21,170 nt of DNA from Simkania sp. (GCA_028281425.1 JANQJX010000154.1:1-21170), one strand, 5' to 3'; counted from the first letter of the stretch, positions 1 to 7,590 are shown. The notes: generated by a model not told the origin, from the letters alone. Made by a program: numbers and translations.

Positions 1-105
1 TATTAGGAAAGCCGGATGTGGGAAATCCACAAGTCCGGTTTGACGAGGCAGGAGATGGAAACGTGGTCAACAGATGCGCGCGCCATTTCTTGACCCTATC
101 TGTGA
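1..105 (+). mobile_element. Probable 3' end of a group II intron (domain V and downstream), body off-window
   Basis: Positions 11-39 fold into a hairpin with the layout of group II intron domain V. A lower stem (11-16 with 34-39) is followed by a two-base bulge on the 3' side (32-33), an upper stem (17-21 with 27-31) and a GAAA-type loop at 22-26. The bases AGC at 10-12 sit where the catalytic triad of domain V is expected. The following stretch (GTCCGGTTTGACGAGG, then GGAAACGTGGT, then TTGACCCTAT near 90-99) resembles the 3' ends of bacterial group II introns that encode a reverse transcriptase/maturase. No reverse transcriptase reading frame is inside the window, so the element is either cut by the window edge or is a remnant. 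The exact 3' splice site is uncertain. Confidence 0.5.
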
Positions 106-108
106 GAA

Positions 109-131
109 TGTGAGGGCGAGATTCCCTCGCA
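109..131. terminator. GC-rich hairpin between the intron end and oppF
   Basis: An 8-bp stem (109-116 with 124-131, one G-U pair) surrounds a 7-base loop. It lies just past the oppF stop on the minus strand and downstream of the intron remnant on the plus strand. Neither side has a convincing T-run, so it may be a weak or factor-assisted terminator, or part of the element. Confidence 0.25.
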
Positions 132-172
132 TGATTCGACTAGGGAAGATTTTTCAGGATTTTTTGAAAGAA

Positions 173-1129
173 TTAGTAAAGATGACAGGCAATGTGATGG
201 TCCCCATCAATTTTTTGTAATTTTGGAGTTTTTTGTTTGCAAAGCGGCATGACCTTGGGACATCTACTTGAAAAAACACATCCTTTAGGTAGATGAATGG
301 AACTTGGAACTTCCCCTTTTAAAAAAATCGGGCGTCGTTTTTTTTCAGCAATAGGGTTGGGAGTTGGAATGGAGCTTAAAAGGGCCTGAGTATAAGGATG
401 GAGGGGATTTTGATAGAGGTTTTGACTTGGGGCGATTTCCATAATTTTCCCAAGATACATGACAACAATGCGTGTTGAAAGATATTTGACAAGAGCAAGA
501 TCATGAGAGATAAAAAGATAAGTCAGACCAAGCTTTTTTTGTAGGGCTTTTAAAAGATTGATAATTTGGGCTTGGATTGAAACGTCTAAAGCAGCTGTTG
601 GTTCATCGCATACGATGAAATGGGGATTTAAAGCAAGAGCTCTTGCGATTCCGATTCTTTGTCTTTGTCCCCCACTAAATTCATGGGGAAAACGAAATAT
701 GGCATCGTGGGGGAGTCCAACATGATTTAATAGTTGCATCACATGATGTTTTTGTGCTTTGGATGAAACGGCCCGATGGATATTTAAAGGTTCAGCAATG
801 ATTTCTCCTGTCATCATACGAGGGTTGAGTGAAGCATAAGGGTCTTGAAAGATATATTGTATATTTTGACGCAAGTGTCTAAGCTTTTTTGACTTTGCTT
901 TTATAAGATTTTGTCCTTCAAAAAGAATGTCTCCACTAGTAGGTTGGTAAAGGGAAGTAAGGATGCGTGAGAAAACTGTTTTTCCACATCCCGATTCCCC
1001 AACGAGTCCTAAGATTTCTTTGGAATAAATCTTTAGAGAAATATCATTGATGACATGAAGCAGTTTTCCTTGACTTTGAAACGTTTTAGTAAGGTTTTTA
1101 ACTTCAAAAAGGACCTTTTTTTCAGCCAT
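173..1129 (-). CDS. oppF: Oligopeptide/dipeptide ABC transporter ATP-binding protein OppF
   Basis: One of the two ATPase subunits of an oligopeptide/dipeptide importer, acting at the cytoplasmic face of the inner membrane. With the ATG at 1129 the protein has 318 residues. It shows Walker A GESGCGKT (about 44-51), a Q-loop in IFQDPYASLNP, an ABC signature variant FSGGQRQR, Walker B IVCDEPTAALD and the H-loop ISHDL. The C-terminal oligopeptide-transporter extension has the conserved cysteine pattern GCVFSSRCP...C...CH; in some family members these cysteines have been reported to hold an Fe-S cluster. A longer reading from 1165 exists, but the ATG at 1129 has an AAGGA Shine-Dalgarno sequence 8 bases upstream and overlaps the oppD stop by only 8 bases. 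It is the last gene of the opp operon. The OppF rather than DppF name rests on position and general likeness. Confidence 0.9.
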   Translation of the reverse strand: MAEKKVLFEVKNLTKTFQSQGKLLHVINDISLKIYSKEILGLVGESGCGKTVFSRILTSLYQPTSGDILFEGQNLIKAKSKKLRHLRQNIQYIFQDPYASLNPRMMTGEIIAEPLNIHRAVSSKAQKHHVMQLLNHVGLPHDAIFRFPHEFSGGQRQRIGIARALALNPHFIVCDEPTAALDVSIQAQIINLLKALQKKLGLTYLFISHDLALVKYLSTRIVVMYLGKIMEIAPSQNLYQNPLHPYTQALLSSIPTPNPIAEKKRRPIFLKGEVPSSIHLPKGCVFSSRCPKVMPLCKQKTPKLQKIDGDHHIACHLY

Positions 1130-2111
1130 GGGTGTTTTCCTTAGAAAAAAGGTGACATTTGACAAAGTGATCAGGATTGGTTTCTACCAGTGAAGGGCAT
1201 TTGGTTTTGCAGCAAATAATTTTTGAAGAACAACGGGGCTCAAAGGAACAACCCAAAGGAGGAAGAGCTAAATCAGGCGGGGTGCCATCAATTGTATTGA
1301 GCTTATTTTGTTCTTCTGAATCAAGGCGGGGAATTGCATTTATGAGTTCTTTAGTATAAGGATGTTTGGGGGATTCAAAAAGTTGATAAACAGAAGCCTT
1401 TTCAATCACTTTTCCCGCATACATCACAACCACTCGATCACAAAAATTTGCAACAATACTAAAATCATGTGTGATTAAGAGAATACTCATGTTTTCCTCT
1501 TTTTGAATTTGCTTGAGTAATTTGAGAATTTGGGCTTGAATTGTCACATCAAGTGCTGTTGTTGGCTCGTCGGCAAGAAGAATAAAGGGGTTGCAACTGA
1601 TTGCAATGGCAACCATGACCCGTTGACGCATACCTCCGCTCAATTCATGGGGGTATTGATGGTAGCGTTCTTCGGGTTGAGGAATTCTAACTTGCATAAA
1701 AAGTTTGATAACATGTCTATAGACTTCAAGTTTGCTTTTTTGAGGGTAGTGCAGATGGTATGCTTCTCCTACTTGCTTCCCAATTTTCATGGTAGGATTA
1801 AGAGATGTCATAGGGTCTTGAAAAATCATACTGATTTCTTTTCCCCGAATTGCGCGCATTTCTTTTTTATTTTTTTCTAAAAGGTTTTCTCCTTTGTAAA
1901 TAATATTTCCCGATTCAATGGTTGCTGATTTTTTTGGAAGGAGTTGATTGATACTTTTGGCCATTGCTGACTTTCCACATCCTGATTCCCCTACAATTCC
2001 CAAAGCTTCTCCTTCTTTCAGATCGAAAGAGACATTTTGAACAGCTCTAATTTTTTTAGATCTGGTATAAAAGCTTGTTGATAGGCGTTTAACCGATAAG
2101 AGCTTTTTCAT
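1122..2111 (-). CDS. oppD: Oligopeptide/dipeptide ABC transporter ATP-binding protein OppD
   Basis: Second ATPase subunit of the importer, 329 residues, typical for the family. Visible motifs in order are Walker A GESGCGKS (about 41-48), Q-loop MIFQDPMTSLNP, a full ABC signature LSGGMRQR, Walker B LLADEPTTALD, and H-loop LLITHD. The C-terminal extension has the HPYT motif and a Cys-rich tail (GCSFEPRC...CC...C...CH) typical of OppD/DppD. OppD and OppF act as a heterodimer that powers peptide uptake through OppB/OppC. Its ATG overlaps the oppC stop in an ATGA arrangement, which points to translational coupling. Confidence 0.92.
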   Translation of the reverse strand: MKKLLSVKRLSTSFYTRSKKIRAVQNVSFDLKEGEALGIVGESGCGKSAMAKSINQLLPKKSATIESGNIIYKGENLLEKNKKEMRAIRGKEISMIFQDPMTSLNPTMKIGKQVGEAYHLHYPQKSKLEVYRHVIKLFMQVRIPQPEERYHQYPHELSGGMRQRVMVAIAISCNPFILLADEPTTALDVTIQAQILKLLKQIQKEENMSILLITHDFSIVANFCDRVVVMYAGKVIEKASVYQLFESPKHPYTKELINAIPRLDSEEQNKLNTIDGTPPDLALPPLGCSFEPRCSSKIICCKTKCPSLVETNPDHFVKCHLFSKENTHG

Positions 2112-3013
2112 GTTCTTAGCCTCGGATCAAATGCATCTCGGACCCCATTTCCTAAGAGATTAAATGCGAGCATTGTAAGACTTATAAAAGCAGCTGGAAA
2201 AAAAAGACGCCAAGGATAATATCTAAGAGCTGAAAGACCATCGTTTGCCATTGTTCCCCAACTGGCAATGGGAGCTTGAACCCCCAGACCAAGAAAACTT
2301 AAAAAAGCTTCAGTAAATATCCCAGTAGGAATTGTCATTGTCATGATCGTAATGATTGATCCAATACAATTGGGAATAAGATGGTGTACCAAAATTCTCC
2401 AGCGGCTTGCTCCTAACATATAAGCAGCTAGGACGAATTCAGTTTGTTTGATTTGCAAGATTTGTCCTCTTACAATCCGAGCCATATTGATCCATCCTGT
2501 GATCGTCAGAGCAAGAACAATTGTCAAAACTCCAGATTTCATCACAACCATAAGTAGAATCACGATTAGAAGATAGGGGAGAGAAAAGAGAATATCGGCA
2601 ATACGCATCATCAGTTCTTCGACTTTACCTCCGATCATACCAGCAAGAGCCCCATAAAAAACCCCGATAATCATATCAATGATGGCAGCGCAAATTCCGA
2701 CGAAAAGAGAAATCCTAGCTCCCCACCAAATCCTTACAAAGAGATCTCTTCCAAGTTCATCAGTTCCAAACCAAAATTGAAAATTAGGAGATGTGTTTTT
2801 TAAATGAAGACAGGTTTCATAGTAAGTATGAGAGCTTATTAAAGGAACAAAAATGGCTCCTGTCATAAGGAGTATTAATAAAACCAGTCCAAATAGAGCA
2901 GGCTTATTCTGACATAGACGATCCCAAGAATTTTTCCAGTAAAAAGATTGCTTTTTTCTTTTGAAGGCCTCTTTAGGAAAAGAAGGAGAAAGGACAATTT
3001 CAGAATCTTTCAT
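2108..3013 (-). CDS. oppC: Oligopeptide/dipeptide ABC transporter permease OppC
   Basis: Inner-membrane permease of 301 residues. The N-terminus (about 1-35) is charged and cytoplasmic, followed by a first membrane helix (around 38-60, KPALFGLVLLILL...). A periplasmic loop contains FGTDELGRDLFVRIWWG, a hallmark of OppC/DppC/NikC. The binding-protein-dependent transport domain follows, with several hydrophobic helices and the EAA-type coupling loop AAYMLGASRWRILVHHLIPN that contacts the ATPases. The end, SWGTMANDG...FNLLGNGVRDAFDPR, is typical. It overlaps oppB and oppD by 4 bases each (ATGA), so it is a central cistron of the operon. An AAGGA sequence lies about 9 bases before the ATG. Confidence 0.92.
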   Translation of the reverse strand: MKDSEIVLSPSFPKEAFKRKKQSFYWKNSWDRLCQNKPALFGLVLLILLMTGAIFVPLISSHTYYETCLHLKNTSPNFQFWFGTDELGRDLFVRIWWGARISLFVGICAAIIDMIIGVFYGALAGMIGGKVEELMMRIADILFSLPYLLIVILLMVVMKSGVLTIVLALTITGWINMARIVRGQILQIKQTEFVLAAYMLGASRWRILVHHLIPNCIGSIITIMTMTIPTGIFTEAFLSFLGLGVQAPIASWGTMANDGLSALRYYPWRLFFPAAFISLTMLAFNLLGNGVRDAFDPRLRT

Positions 3014-3945
3014 TTTGCTTTTTCCTTTTTAAATTGGATTCTGGGATCGATCCATGTATAGATAAGATCGACGAAAAAAATAGTTAACATGAATAAGGTA
3101 CTATAGAAAATCGTAACTCCCATGATCACCGTATAATCTCGGTTAGTGATGCTTGTGACAAACCATCCCCCTAGACCAGGGATTCCAAAAATTTTTTCAA
3201 CGATAAAGCTTCCTGTTAAAACAGTGCTGGATAGAGGGCCTAAATAAGTAATGACAGGAAGAAAACTGTTTTTTAAAACATGTTTAAATATGACTTGGGT
3301 TTCACTAAGACCTTTGGAACGGGCTGTTTGGATAAAGTCTTGTTCAAGGGTTTCAACCATATTAGCACGTGTTAATCTTGCAATGAATGCAGTAGGAAGG
3401 CTTGCTAGAGAAATCGCGGGGAGGATAGAATGCAAGAAATCTCCCCAGCGAGCTACAGGGAGAAGATTGAGTTTCATTGCGAAGAGATATTGGAGGAGGG
3501 TTGCCATAATAAAATTGGGAATAGAAATCCCAATGACAGCGATTATCATACAGAGGTGATCTTGCCATTTTCCCTTCCAAAGTGCTGAAAAAGAACCGAG
3601 AAAAACCCCAACTGATAAAGAAATTGTAATTGCTTCTAATCCTAAGATGAATGAAATAGGAAACCCTTCTTGAATAATATTGTTGACTTGTCTTCCTTCA
3701 TACTTAAAAGAAGGACCTAGATTCCAAGTGATCAATCCTTTTAGATAACGACCATATTGAATATACCAAGGTTGGTCAAGACCATAATGCTTATACATGC
3801 TTTTCATAATTTCTTCTGGAACTGCTTGTTCTTGAAGAAAAGGGTCTCCTGGAACAACTTGCATTAGCAAAAAGGTCAAAGAGGCAACAAAGAAAAGAGA
3901 TAACACAATCAAACAAAACTTTCGGAAAGCGTATTTAATTGTCAT
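3010..3945 (-). CDS. oppB: Oligopeptide/dipeptide ABC transporter permease OppB
   Basis: Inner-membrane permease of 311 residues, partner of OppC. The N-terminal helix ends in VVPGDPF, the usual OppB/DppB signature, followed by the periplasmic segment YGLDQPWYIQYGRYL. Later come several membrane helices, the coupling loop TARSKGLSETQVIFKHVLKN, and FIVEKIFGIPGLGGWFV near the C-terminus, all standard for the family. It is the first gene of the operon. No clear Shine-Dalgarno sequence precedes the ATG, and a dispersed repeat begins only 36 bases upstream, so its promoter must lie in or near that repeat. The periplasmic binding protein gene oppA, often next to oppB, is absent here. Confidence 0.92.
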   Translation of the reverse strand: MTIKYAFRKFCLIVLSLFFVASLTFLLMQVVPGDPFLQEQAVPEEIMKSMYKHYGLDQPWYIQYGRYLKGLITWNLGPSFKYEGRQVNNIIQEGFPISFILGLEAITISLSVGVFLGSFSALWKGKWQDHLCMIIAVIGISIPNFIMATLLQYLFAMKLNLLPVARWGDFLHSILPAISLASLPTAFIARLTRANMVETLEQDFIQTARSKGLSETQVIFKHVLKNSFLPVITYLGPLSSTVLTGSFIVEKIFGIPGLGGWFVTSITNRDYTVIMGVTIFYSTLFMLTIFFVDLIYTWIDPRIQFKKEKAK

Positions 3946-3981
3946 AAAAAGATGAAATTTTTTTATGTTTTTTCATTCAAT

Positions 3982-4136
3982 GGGACTGCCTTGAGCTTGA
4001 ATTTTTTACCTTAAGCCTTCTTTTTATTGAAAACTTGATTTGGCTTAAATCTCCATGGATGATGTCAACTTAAGCCAAATCAAGTTTTCGATAAAATTAA
4101 AAATTCCTTTCAAAAAATCTCAATTCAAGGTAGCCC
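3982..4136. repeat. 155-bp inverted-repeat element (MITE-like), copy 1
   Basis: The left end reads GGGACTGCCTTGAGCTTGAA and the right end, read in reverse complement, GGGCTACCTTGAATTGAGAT; both continue into a T-rich run. The ends are imperfect inverted repeats and match ends at 20855 and, more loosely, at 4428, 5776 and 21022. The middle holds a long palindrome (listed separately). No transposase is encoded, so if mobile it would need help in trans. No clear target-site duplication is seen. The rest of the 3946-4506 gap holds a further repeat end near 4428 and no gene I can support. Confidence 0.6.
4022..4096. repeat. 27-bp inverted repeat (hairpin) inside the element
   Basis: Bases 4022-4048 pair with 4070-4096 over 27 positions: 20 consecutive Watson-Crick pairs at the loop side (4029-4048 with 4070-4089), one T-G pair (4028 with 4090), then six more A-T pairs. 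The loop is 21 bases. There is no T-run on either side, so it does not look like an intrinsic terminator, although it lies downstream of sufE on the minus strand. Confidence 0.7.
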
Positions 4137-4262
4137 TTAAGTTTAAACAATTGTTCTAGTACAAGGACAAAAAAATTTCAAAGTTATTGGCTCTTTTAAT
4201 CATTTGCATCTAAATTCATTTAGATGAAAGTTGCAAAAGTTTACAAACTAGAATTTAAAAGG

Positions 4263-4428
4263 GCTGAGATATTTTGTCAAAGATTTGCCTTTATTTCTCA
4301 AAAGAATGCCTAAGTCTTTTGAAGACACATCATGCATTGTGGATCCTTTTTGCACAGTTTTACCCCTATTTCGCATGCCTAGCTCGCATTTTATCGAGAG
4401 ATAAATCTTCCAGTTCAAGGCAGTTCCT
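4263..4428 (-). repeat. Degenerate repeat copy ending in the conserved terminus
   Basis: The reverse complement from 4428 starts GGAACTGCCTTGAACTGGAA, nearly the same as the ends at 5776 and 21022. Further in, a small palindrome (GTCTT...AAGAC around 4314-4328) lines up with an equivalent palindrome in the copy at 20855-21022, where the paired bases differ but pairing is kept. The inner boundary near 4263 is a guess. Confidence 0.45.
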
Positions 4429-4506
4429 TATTGGATATATCAGAAAACAAAGGGTGTGGATTTTTCTAGAATAGGTAGAGAAGTAGAGGTTAAGGAAAGG
4501 AGGGGG

Positions 4507-4941
4507 TTAAAGAGATTTTTGACATAGGTGATTTAGGGCCTCTTTTTGCATTTTAAGATAAAGGCTTCTCAAACCATTAGAACGGCTTGGGGAAAGATAA
4601 TTGAGTATTTTGAGTTCTTTCAAAACAATTGGAGGACATTTGATAAGCACTTCGGGTTTTTCTTCATTATAGATCGAAAGTAGCATTGCTGCTAAACCAG
4701 CTGAAATCAGAGCTTCTGAAAAGGCAATAAAGTTTATGCAATTTTTTTTAAAATAAGATTTTAAATAAAGAAGACTTTGACATCCTTTAACGAGATACTC
4801 AGGTGTTTTGAAATTTTCTGGATAAGGGGGGAGGTGATGTCCTAGTTCAATCATTTTTTCATACCGCTTTTCTTGGGTCGTACAGTTTAAAAAAAGAGTT
4901 TTTAATTTTTCTTGTTTATTTAAACAACTTTGGTACTCCAT
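4507..4941 (-). CDS. sufE: SufE-like Fe-S cluster assembly sulfur-acceptor protein
   Basis: SufE takes persulfide sulfur from a SufS-type cysteine desulfurase and passes it to the Fe-S scaffold in the cytoplasm. The 144-residue protein carries the family features: LPPYPENFKTPEYLVKGC with the sulfur-accepting cysteine at about residue 54 (GCQSLLYL), then ALISAGLAAMLLSIYN, and the C-terminal LSPSRSNGLRSLYLKM block. Length matches the family (about 140). An upstream TTG at 4965 would give 152 residues, but the ATG at 4941 has a good AAGGTGAG Shine-Dalgarno sequence at 4946-4953, 4 bases away, so I use it. No other suf gene is in the window and the gene appears monocistronic. CsdE is a close relative that could also fit. 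Confidence 0.85.
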   Translation of the reverse strand: MEYQSCLNKQEKLKTLFLNCTTQEKRYEKMIELGHHLPPYPENFKTPEYLVKGCQSLLYLKSYFKKNCINFIAFSEALISAGLAAMLLSIYNEEKPEVLIKCPPIVLKELKILNYLSPSRSNGLRSLYLKMQKEALNHLCQKSL

Positions 4942-5125
4942 GGTTCTCACCTTAAAAAAATTCAAAAAAGCTCATTTTGTGCATTGAAAAGCAAGCATCA
5001 AAAGCATTCTTATTTTAGCGTAAAATTGAAGTTTAAGGGAAAAAAAATAGATGCTATTTTTCATGATTGGTATAAAATAAGTTTGCATAAAGTCTCTTAA
5101 ACCCTTGGTGGTGACCCTAACCCCT

Positions 5126-5245
5126 ATTTTACGCCACCCCTGAAAAAATCCGCATGCTTTGTTTCGCTCACACATCCCATAAATTTTCTTGGTTGGCGTT
5201 TCTGAAAACATTCGTGTCCCTCTTTTTCCAGAGGTGGCGTAAAAT
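5126..5245. repeat. Inverted-repeat element with 17-bp ends (about 120-130 bp)
   Basis: Bases 5126-5142 (ATTTTACGCCACCCCTG) are inversely repeated at 5229-5245 with one mismatch. The core GCGTAAAAT also occurs at 5018-5026, inside a short palindrome. The ends are unrelated to the GGGACTGCC family, so this is a second type of small element or a remnant of an insertion sequence. The remaining part of the 4942-5448 gap is AT-rich with no gene I can support other than the infA promoter region. Confidence 0.5.
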
Positions 5246-5393
5246 GCGGGCTAAATCTTTTAAAAAAAACCGTCAGACGAAATTAGGGTTCAATCGGAGG
5301 TGAAAGAGAAAAGGGTTTTATCATTGGAGTCTTTTCACTTGAAATTAGGGTTTCTGTAGATTAAAATAAAAAAAATTCGTAAAATACATGGTT

Positions 5394-5421
5394 TTTACAG
5401 CTTTTAATGTAAAATTAAAAA
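5394..5421 (+). promoter_or_regulatory. Candidate sigma-70-type promoter for infA
   Basis: TTTACA at 5394-5399 is followed after 16 bases by TAAAAA at 5416-5421, in an A/T-rich stretch about 30 bases before the infA start. The match is modest and chosen mainly by position. Confidence 0.3.
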
Positions 5422-5448
5422 TGTGTTTTTAAATACATAGGGAGATAA

Positions 5449-5667
5449 ATGCCAAAAGAAGATATTCTTAAATTAGAAGGTAAAATTGAGGAATTATTAC
5501 CGAATATGAATTTTCGCGTTGTTCTTGAAAATGGAATGGTTGTCTTAGCTCATCTGTGTGGAAAAATGCGTATGCGTAATATCCGTGTTTTTGTAGGGGA
5601 TAACGTCACTGTAGAACTCTCTCCTTATGATCTGAGTAAAGCGCGCATCATTTATCGTCGCAAATAA
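5449..5667 (+). CDS. infA: Translation initiation factor IF-1
   Basis: IF-1 binds the A site of the 30S subunit during initiation, together with IF-2 and IF-3. The 72-residue product is the normal length and is a single OB-fold: it begins MPKEDILKLEGKIEELLPN, continues FRVVLENGMVVLAHLCGKMR, then VGDNVTVELSPYDLSKARI and ends IIYRRK, close to the bacterial consensus. The ATG follows GGGAG at a 5-base spacing. It stands alone here: sufE upstream is on the other strand, and a 530-base gap with a tRNA separates it from tuf. infA upstream of tuf is the arrangement known from chlamydiae. Confidence 0.97.
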   Translation: MPKEDILKLEGKIEELLPNMNFRVVLENGMVVLAHLCGKMRMRNIRVFVGDNVTVELSPYDLSKARIIYRRK

Positions 5668-5775
5668 ATATTTTTTCTCTTCTTGTGATGCTCTTAGAAG
5701 CTATGCAAAACATCACTGATTTGTCAATTGGATTTCTCACGCTGTATCTCTTTTAAAAGAGGATGTGTAAATAAG

Positions 5776-5818
5776 GGGCCTGCCTTGAACTGGAGAATGA
5801 TCGTCTCAAGGCAGGCCC
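5776..5818. repeat. Short copy of the GGGNCTGCCTTGAA repeat, 13-bp inverted ends
   Basis: Bases 5776-5788 (GGGCCTGCCTTGA) are perfectly inverted at 5806-5818. The left half extends to ACTGGAGAATGATCGTCT, matching the end at 21022 almost base for base, so this looks like a minimal deletion form of the larger element. No T-run follows, so it is not a typical terminator. The rest of the 5668-6199 gap has no gene I can support, apart from the tRNA promoter region. Confidence 0.6.
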
Positions 5819-6158
5819 ATAAGAGGTAGCAGCTTCTGTGTAGTTATAATTTTTTTGACTTGTTACACAGAATATCATATAACCTTTTTCAGAATGTTTA
5901 GGTTGAATAGTTTCTATGATCTTTCGATCTGAAGTCAGCTGTGTCATTTTAGTTTTTTCCAATTTAGCTTCTCAAAATAAGAGGAAATCTTATGTCTTAT
6001 ACAAGATGCTAAGAGATGTTTTTCTTCGATAGATGTTGCTTTTTTTTAAAGTGGGAGTTAAGCTTTGTAGCATTCGCTTAAACTAGGTGTGAGTGCTTCT
6101 TGTTGTTCATTCAAATGAGCTTATAGTGAATGGGTTTGCGCTGGTTTAAATGGAGTTT

Positions 6159-6192
6159 TGTACCACTTGCTGGTACATGTAGGTGTTAAAAT
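6159..6192 (+). promoter_or_regulatory. Candidate promoter with overlapping inverted repeat before tRNA-Thr/tuf
   Basis: TAAAAT at 6187-6192 sits 7 bases before the tRNA-Thr start and fits a -10 box. Upstream, TGTACCA (6159-6165) and TGGTACA (6171-6177) form a perfect 7-bp inverted repeat around a 5-base spacer, covering the place of a -35 element. It could be an operator or a chance hairpin. No good -35 hexamer is visible. Confidence 0.35.
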
Positions 6193-6199
6193 TTTAAAT

Positions 6200-6271
6200 G
6201 CCCAGATAGCTCAGAGGTAGAGCACTTGCATGGTAAGCAAGCGGTCGTAGGTTCAACTCCTATTCTGGGCA
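6200..6271 (+). tRNA. tRNA-Thr (anticodon GGT)
   Basis: A 72-nt cloverleaf is visible: acceptor GCCCAGA (6200-6206) with TCTGGGC (6264-6270), discriminator A at 6271, anticodon stem CTTGC/GCAAG around loop ATGGTAA, with anticodon GGT at 6232-6234 reading ACC and ACU. The T-arm has loop TTCAACT. The 3' CCA is not encoded. It lies 60 bases before tuf on the same strand, as in chlamydial genomes, and is probably cotranscribed with it. Confidence 0.95.
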
Positions 6272-6331
6272 AATGAGCATTATTAATCTTTCAATAGCCA
6301 CATATAGGAGCTCAATCGGAGGAATATTACA

Positions 6332-7522
6332 ATGGCAAAAGAAACCTTTCAAAGAACAAAGCCCCACATAAATATCGGAACGATTGGTCACGTCGATCAT
6401 GGCAAAACAACCCTTACGGCAGCAATTACGCAAGTTCTTGCTAAAAAAGGTGGAGCGAAGTTTCGCAATTATGCCTCGATTGATAATAGTCCTGAAGAAA
6501 AAGCCCGTGGGATTACGATTAATTCAAGCCACGTTGAATATGAAACAGACAAACGTCATTATGCTCATGTTGATTGTCCTGGACATGCCGACTATGTAAA
6601 AAATATGGTGACTGGGGCAGCTCAAATGGATGGGGCAATTCTTGTGATAGGAGCACCCGATGGTCCTATGCCTCAAACCAAAGAACACGTTCTTCTAGCA
6701 AGACAAGTAGGAGTTCCTTCTATTGTTGTTTTCCTTAATAAAATGGATCAGATTGAGAAAGGAGATGACGAGCTTGTTGAACTTGTTGAAATGGAAATTG
6801 GAGAAATGCTCGAGGCTCAAGGGTATAAGGACTGCCCTATTATTCGAGGATCTGCATTAAAAGCTCTAGAAGGTGATGAAAGTTGGGCGGAAAAAATTAT
6901 AGAGCTGATGAGTGCTGTTGATGACAAGATTCCGATCCCTCAACGTGATATTGACAAAGATTTTTTGATGCCTGTTGAAGATGTTTTTTCAATTCAGGGA
7001 AGAGGAACAGTTGCAACAGGACGTGTTGAAAGGGGAAGGATAAAGCTCAATGATAAAGTTCAAATTGTAGGATTACGTGAAACCCGTGAAGCCGTCGTCA
7101 CCGGAATTGAGATGTTTAATAAATTGCTTGACGAAGCTAGAGCTGGTGAAAATGTAGGACTTTTAATCCGAGGCATTGATAAAAAAGATATTGAACGGGG
7201 GATGGTCCTTGCTGCTCCTGGAACATGTACGCCTCATACAAAATTTAAAGGGGCGATTTATGTTCTTAAAAAAGAGGAGGGTGGAAGGCATAAACCTTTC
7301 TTTTCTGGATATCGTCCTCAATTTTTCTTCAGAACAACAGATGTTACAGGAACTGTAGCTCTTCCAGAAGGAACAGAAATGGTGATGCCTGGAGATAATG
7401 TTGAAATCACAGGGGAACTGATTTCTCCTGTTGCAATGGAAGAAGGGATGCGTTTTGCTATCCGGGAAGGAGGGCGTACAATTGGTGCAGGAACTGTTTC
7501 CAAGATTGTTGACGAGGCTTAA
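6332..7522 (+). CDS. tuf: Elongation factor Tu
   Basis: EF-Tu is the GTPase that brings aminoacyl-tRNA to the ribosomal A site. The protein has 396 residues, slightly longer than E. coli EF-Tu. GTPase motifs are intact: G1 GHVDHGKT (19-26), G2 in KARGITI (around 59-63), G3 DCPGH (81-85) with the catalytic His85, G4 NKMD (136-139) and G5 SALKA (around 174-178). Domains 2 and 3 follow, including GRGTVATGRVERG and the final GGRTIGAGTVSKI. The start has a GGAGG Shine-Dalgarno sequence 9 bases upstream. It is flanked by tRNA-Thr and tRNA-Trp, implying a mixed tRNA/mRNA transcript that must be cut by tRNA-processing enzymes. It is the only tuf in the window. Confidence 0.98.
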   Translation: MAKETFQRTKPHINIGTIGHVDHGKTTLTAAITQVLAKKGGAKFRNYASIDNSPEEKARGITINSSHVEYETDKRHYAHVDCPGHADYVKNMVTGAAQMDGAILVIGAPDGPMPQTKEHVLLARQVGVPSIVVFLNKMDQIEKGDDELVELVEMEIGEMLEAQGYKDCPIIRGSALKALEGDESWAEKIIELMSAVDDKIPIPQRDIDKDFLMPVEDVFSIQGRGTVATGRVERGRIKLNDKVQIVGLRETREAVVTGIEMFNKLLDEARAGENVGLLIRGIDKKDIERGMVLAAPGTCTPHTKFKGAIYVLKKEEGGRHKPFFSGYRPQFFFRTTDVTGTVALPEGTEMVMPGDNVEITGELISPVAMEEGMRFAIREGGRTIGAGTVSKIVDEA

Positions 7523-7590
7523 ATCTTAAAGACGGGGAGTTTTTCAAAGTGGAAATTTTTTTCCTTTTCGCATGCCTTCAATCCAAGGAT

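Noticed and set aside
4022..4096. Hairpin considered as the sufE terminator
   Set aside because: No T-run on either strand and about 410 bases from the sufE stop; better explained as part of the repeat element.
4274..4474. Plus-strand open frame of 66 codons
   Set aside because: It runs through the degenerate repeat copy, has no ribosome-binding site and shows no recognisable family.
4972..5211. Minus-strand open frame of 79 codons
   Set aside because: It overlaps the inverted-repeat element, has a low-complexity end and no visible family; possibly a remnant, but not supportable as a gene.
5753..5962. Minus-strand open frame of 69 codons
   Set aside because: Its C-terminal third is the short repeat copy and the rest matches nothing I know; weak start context.
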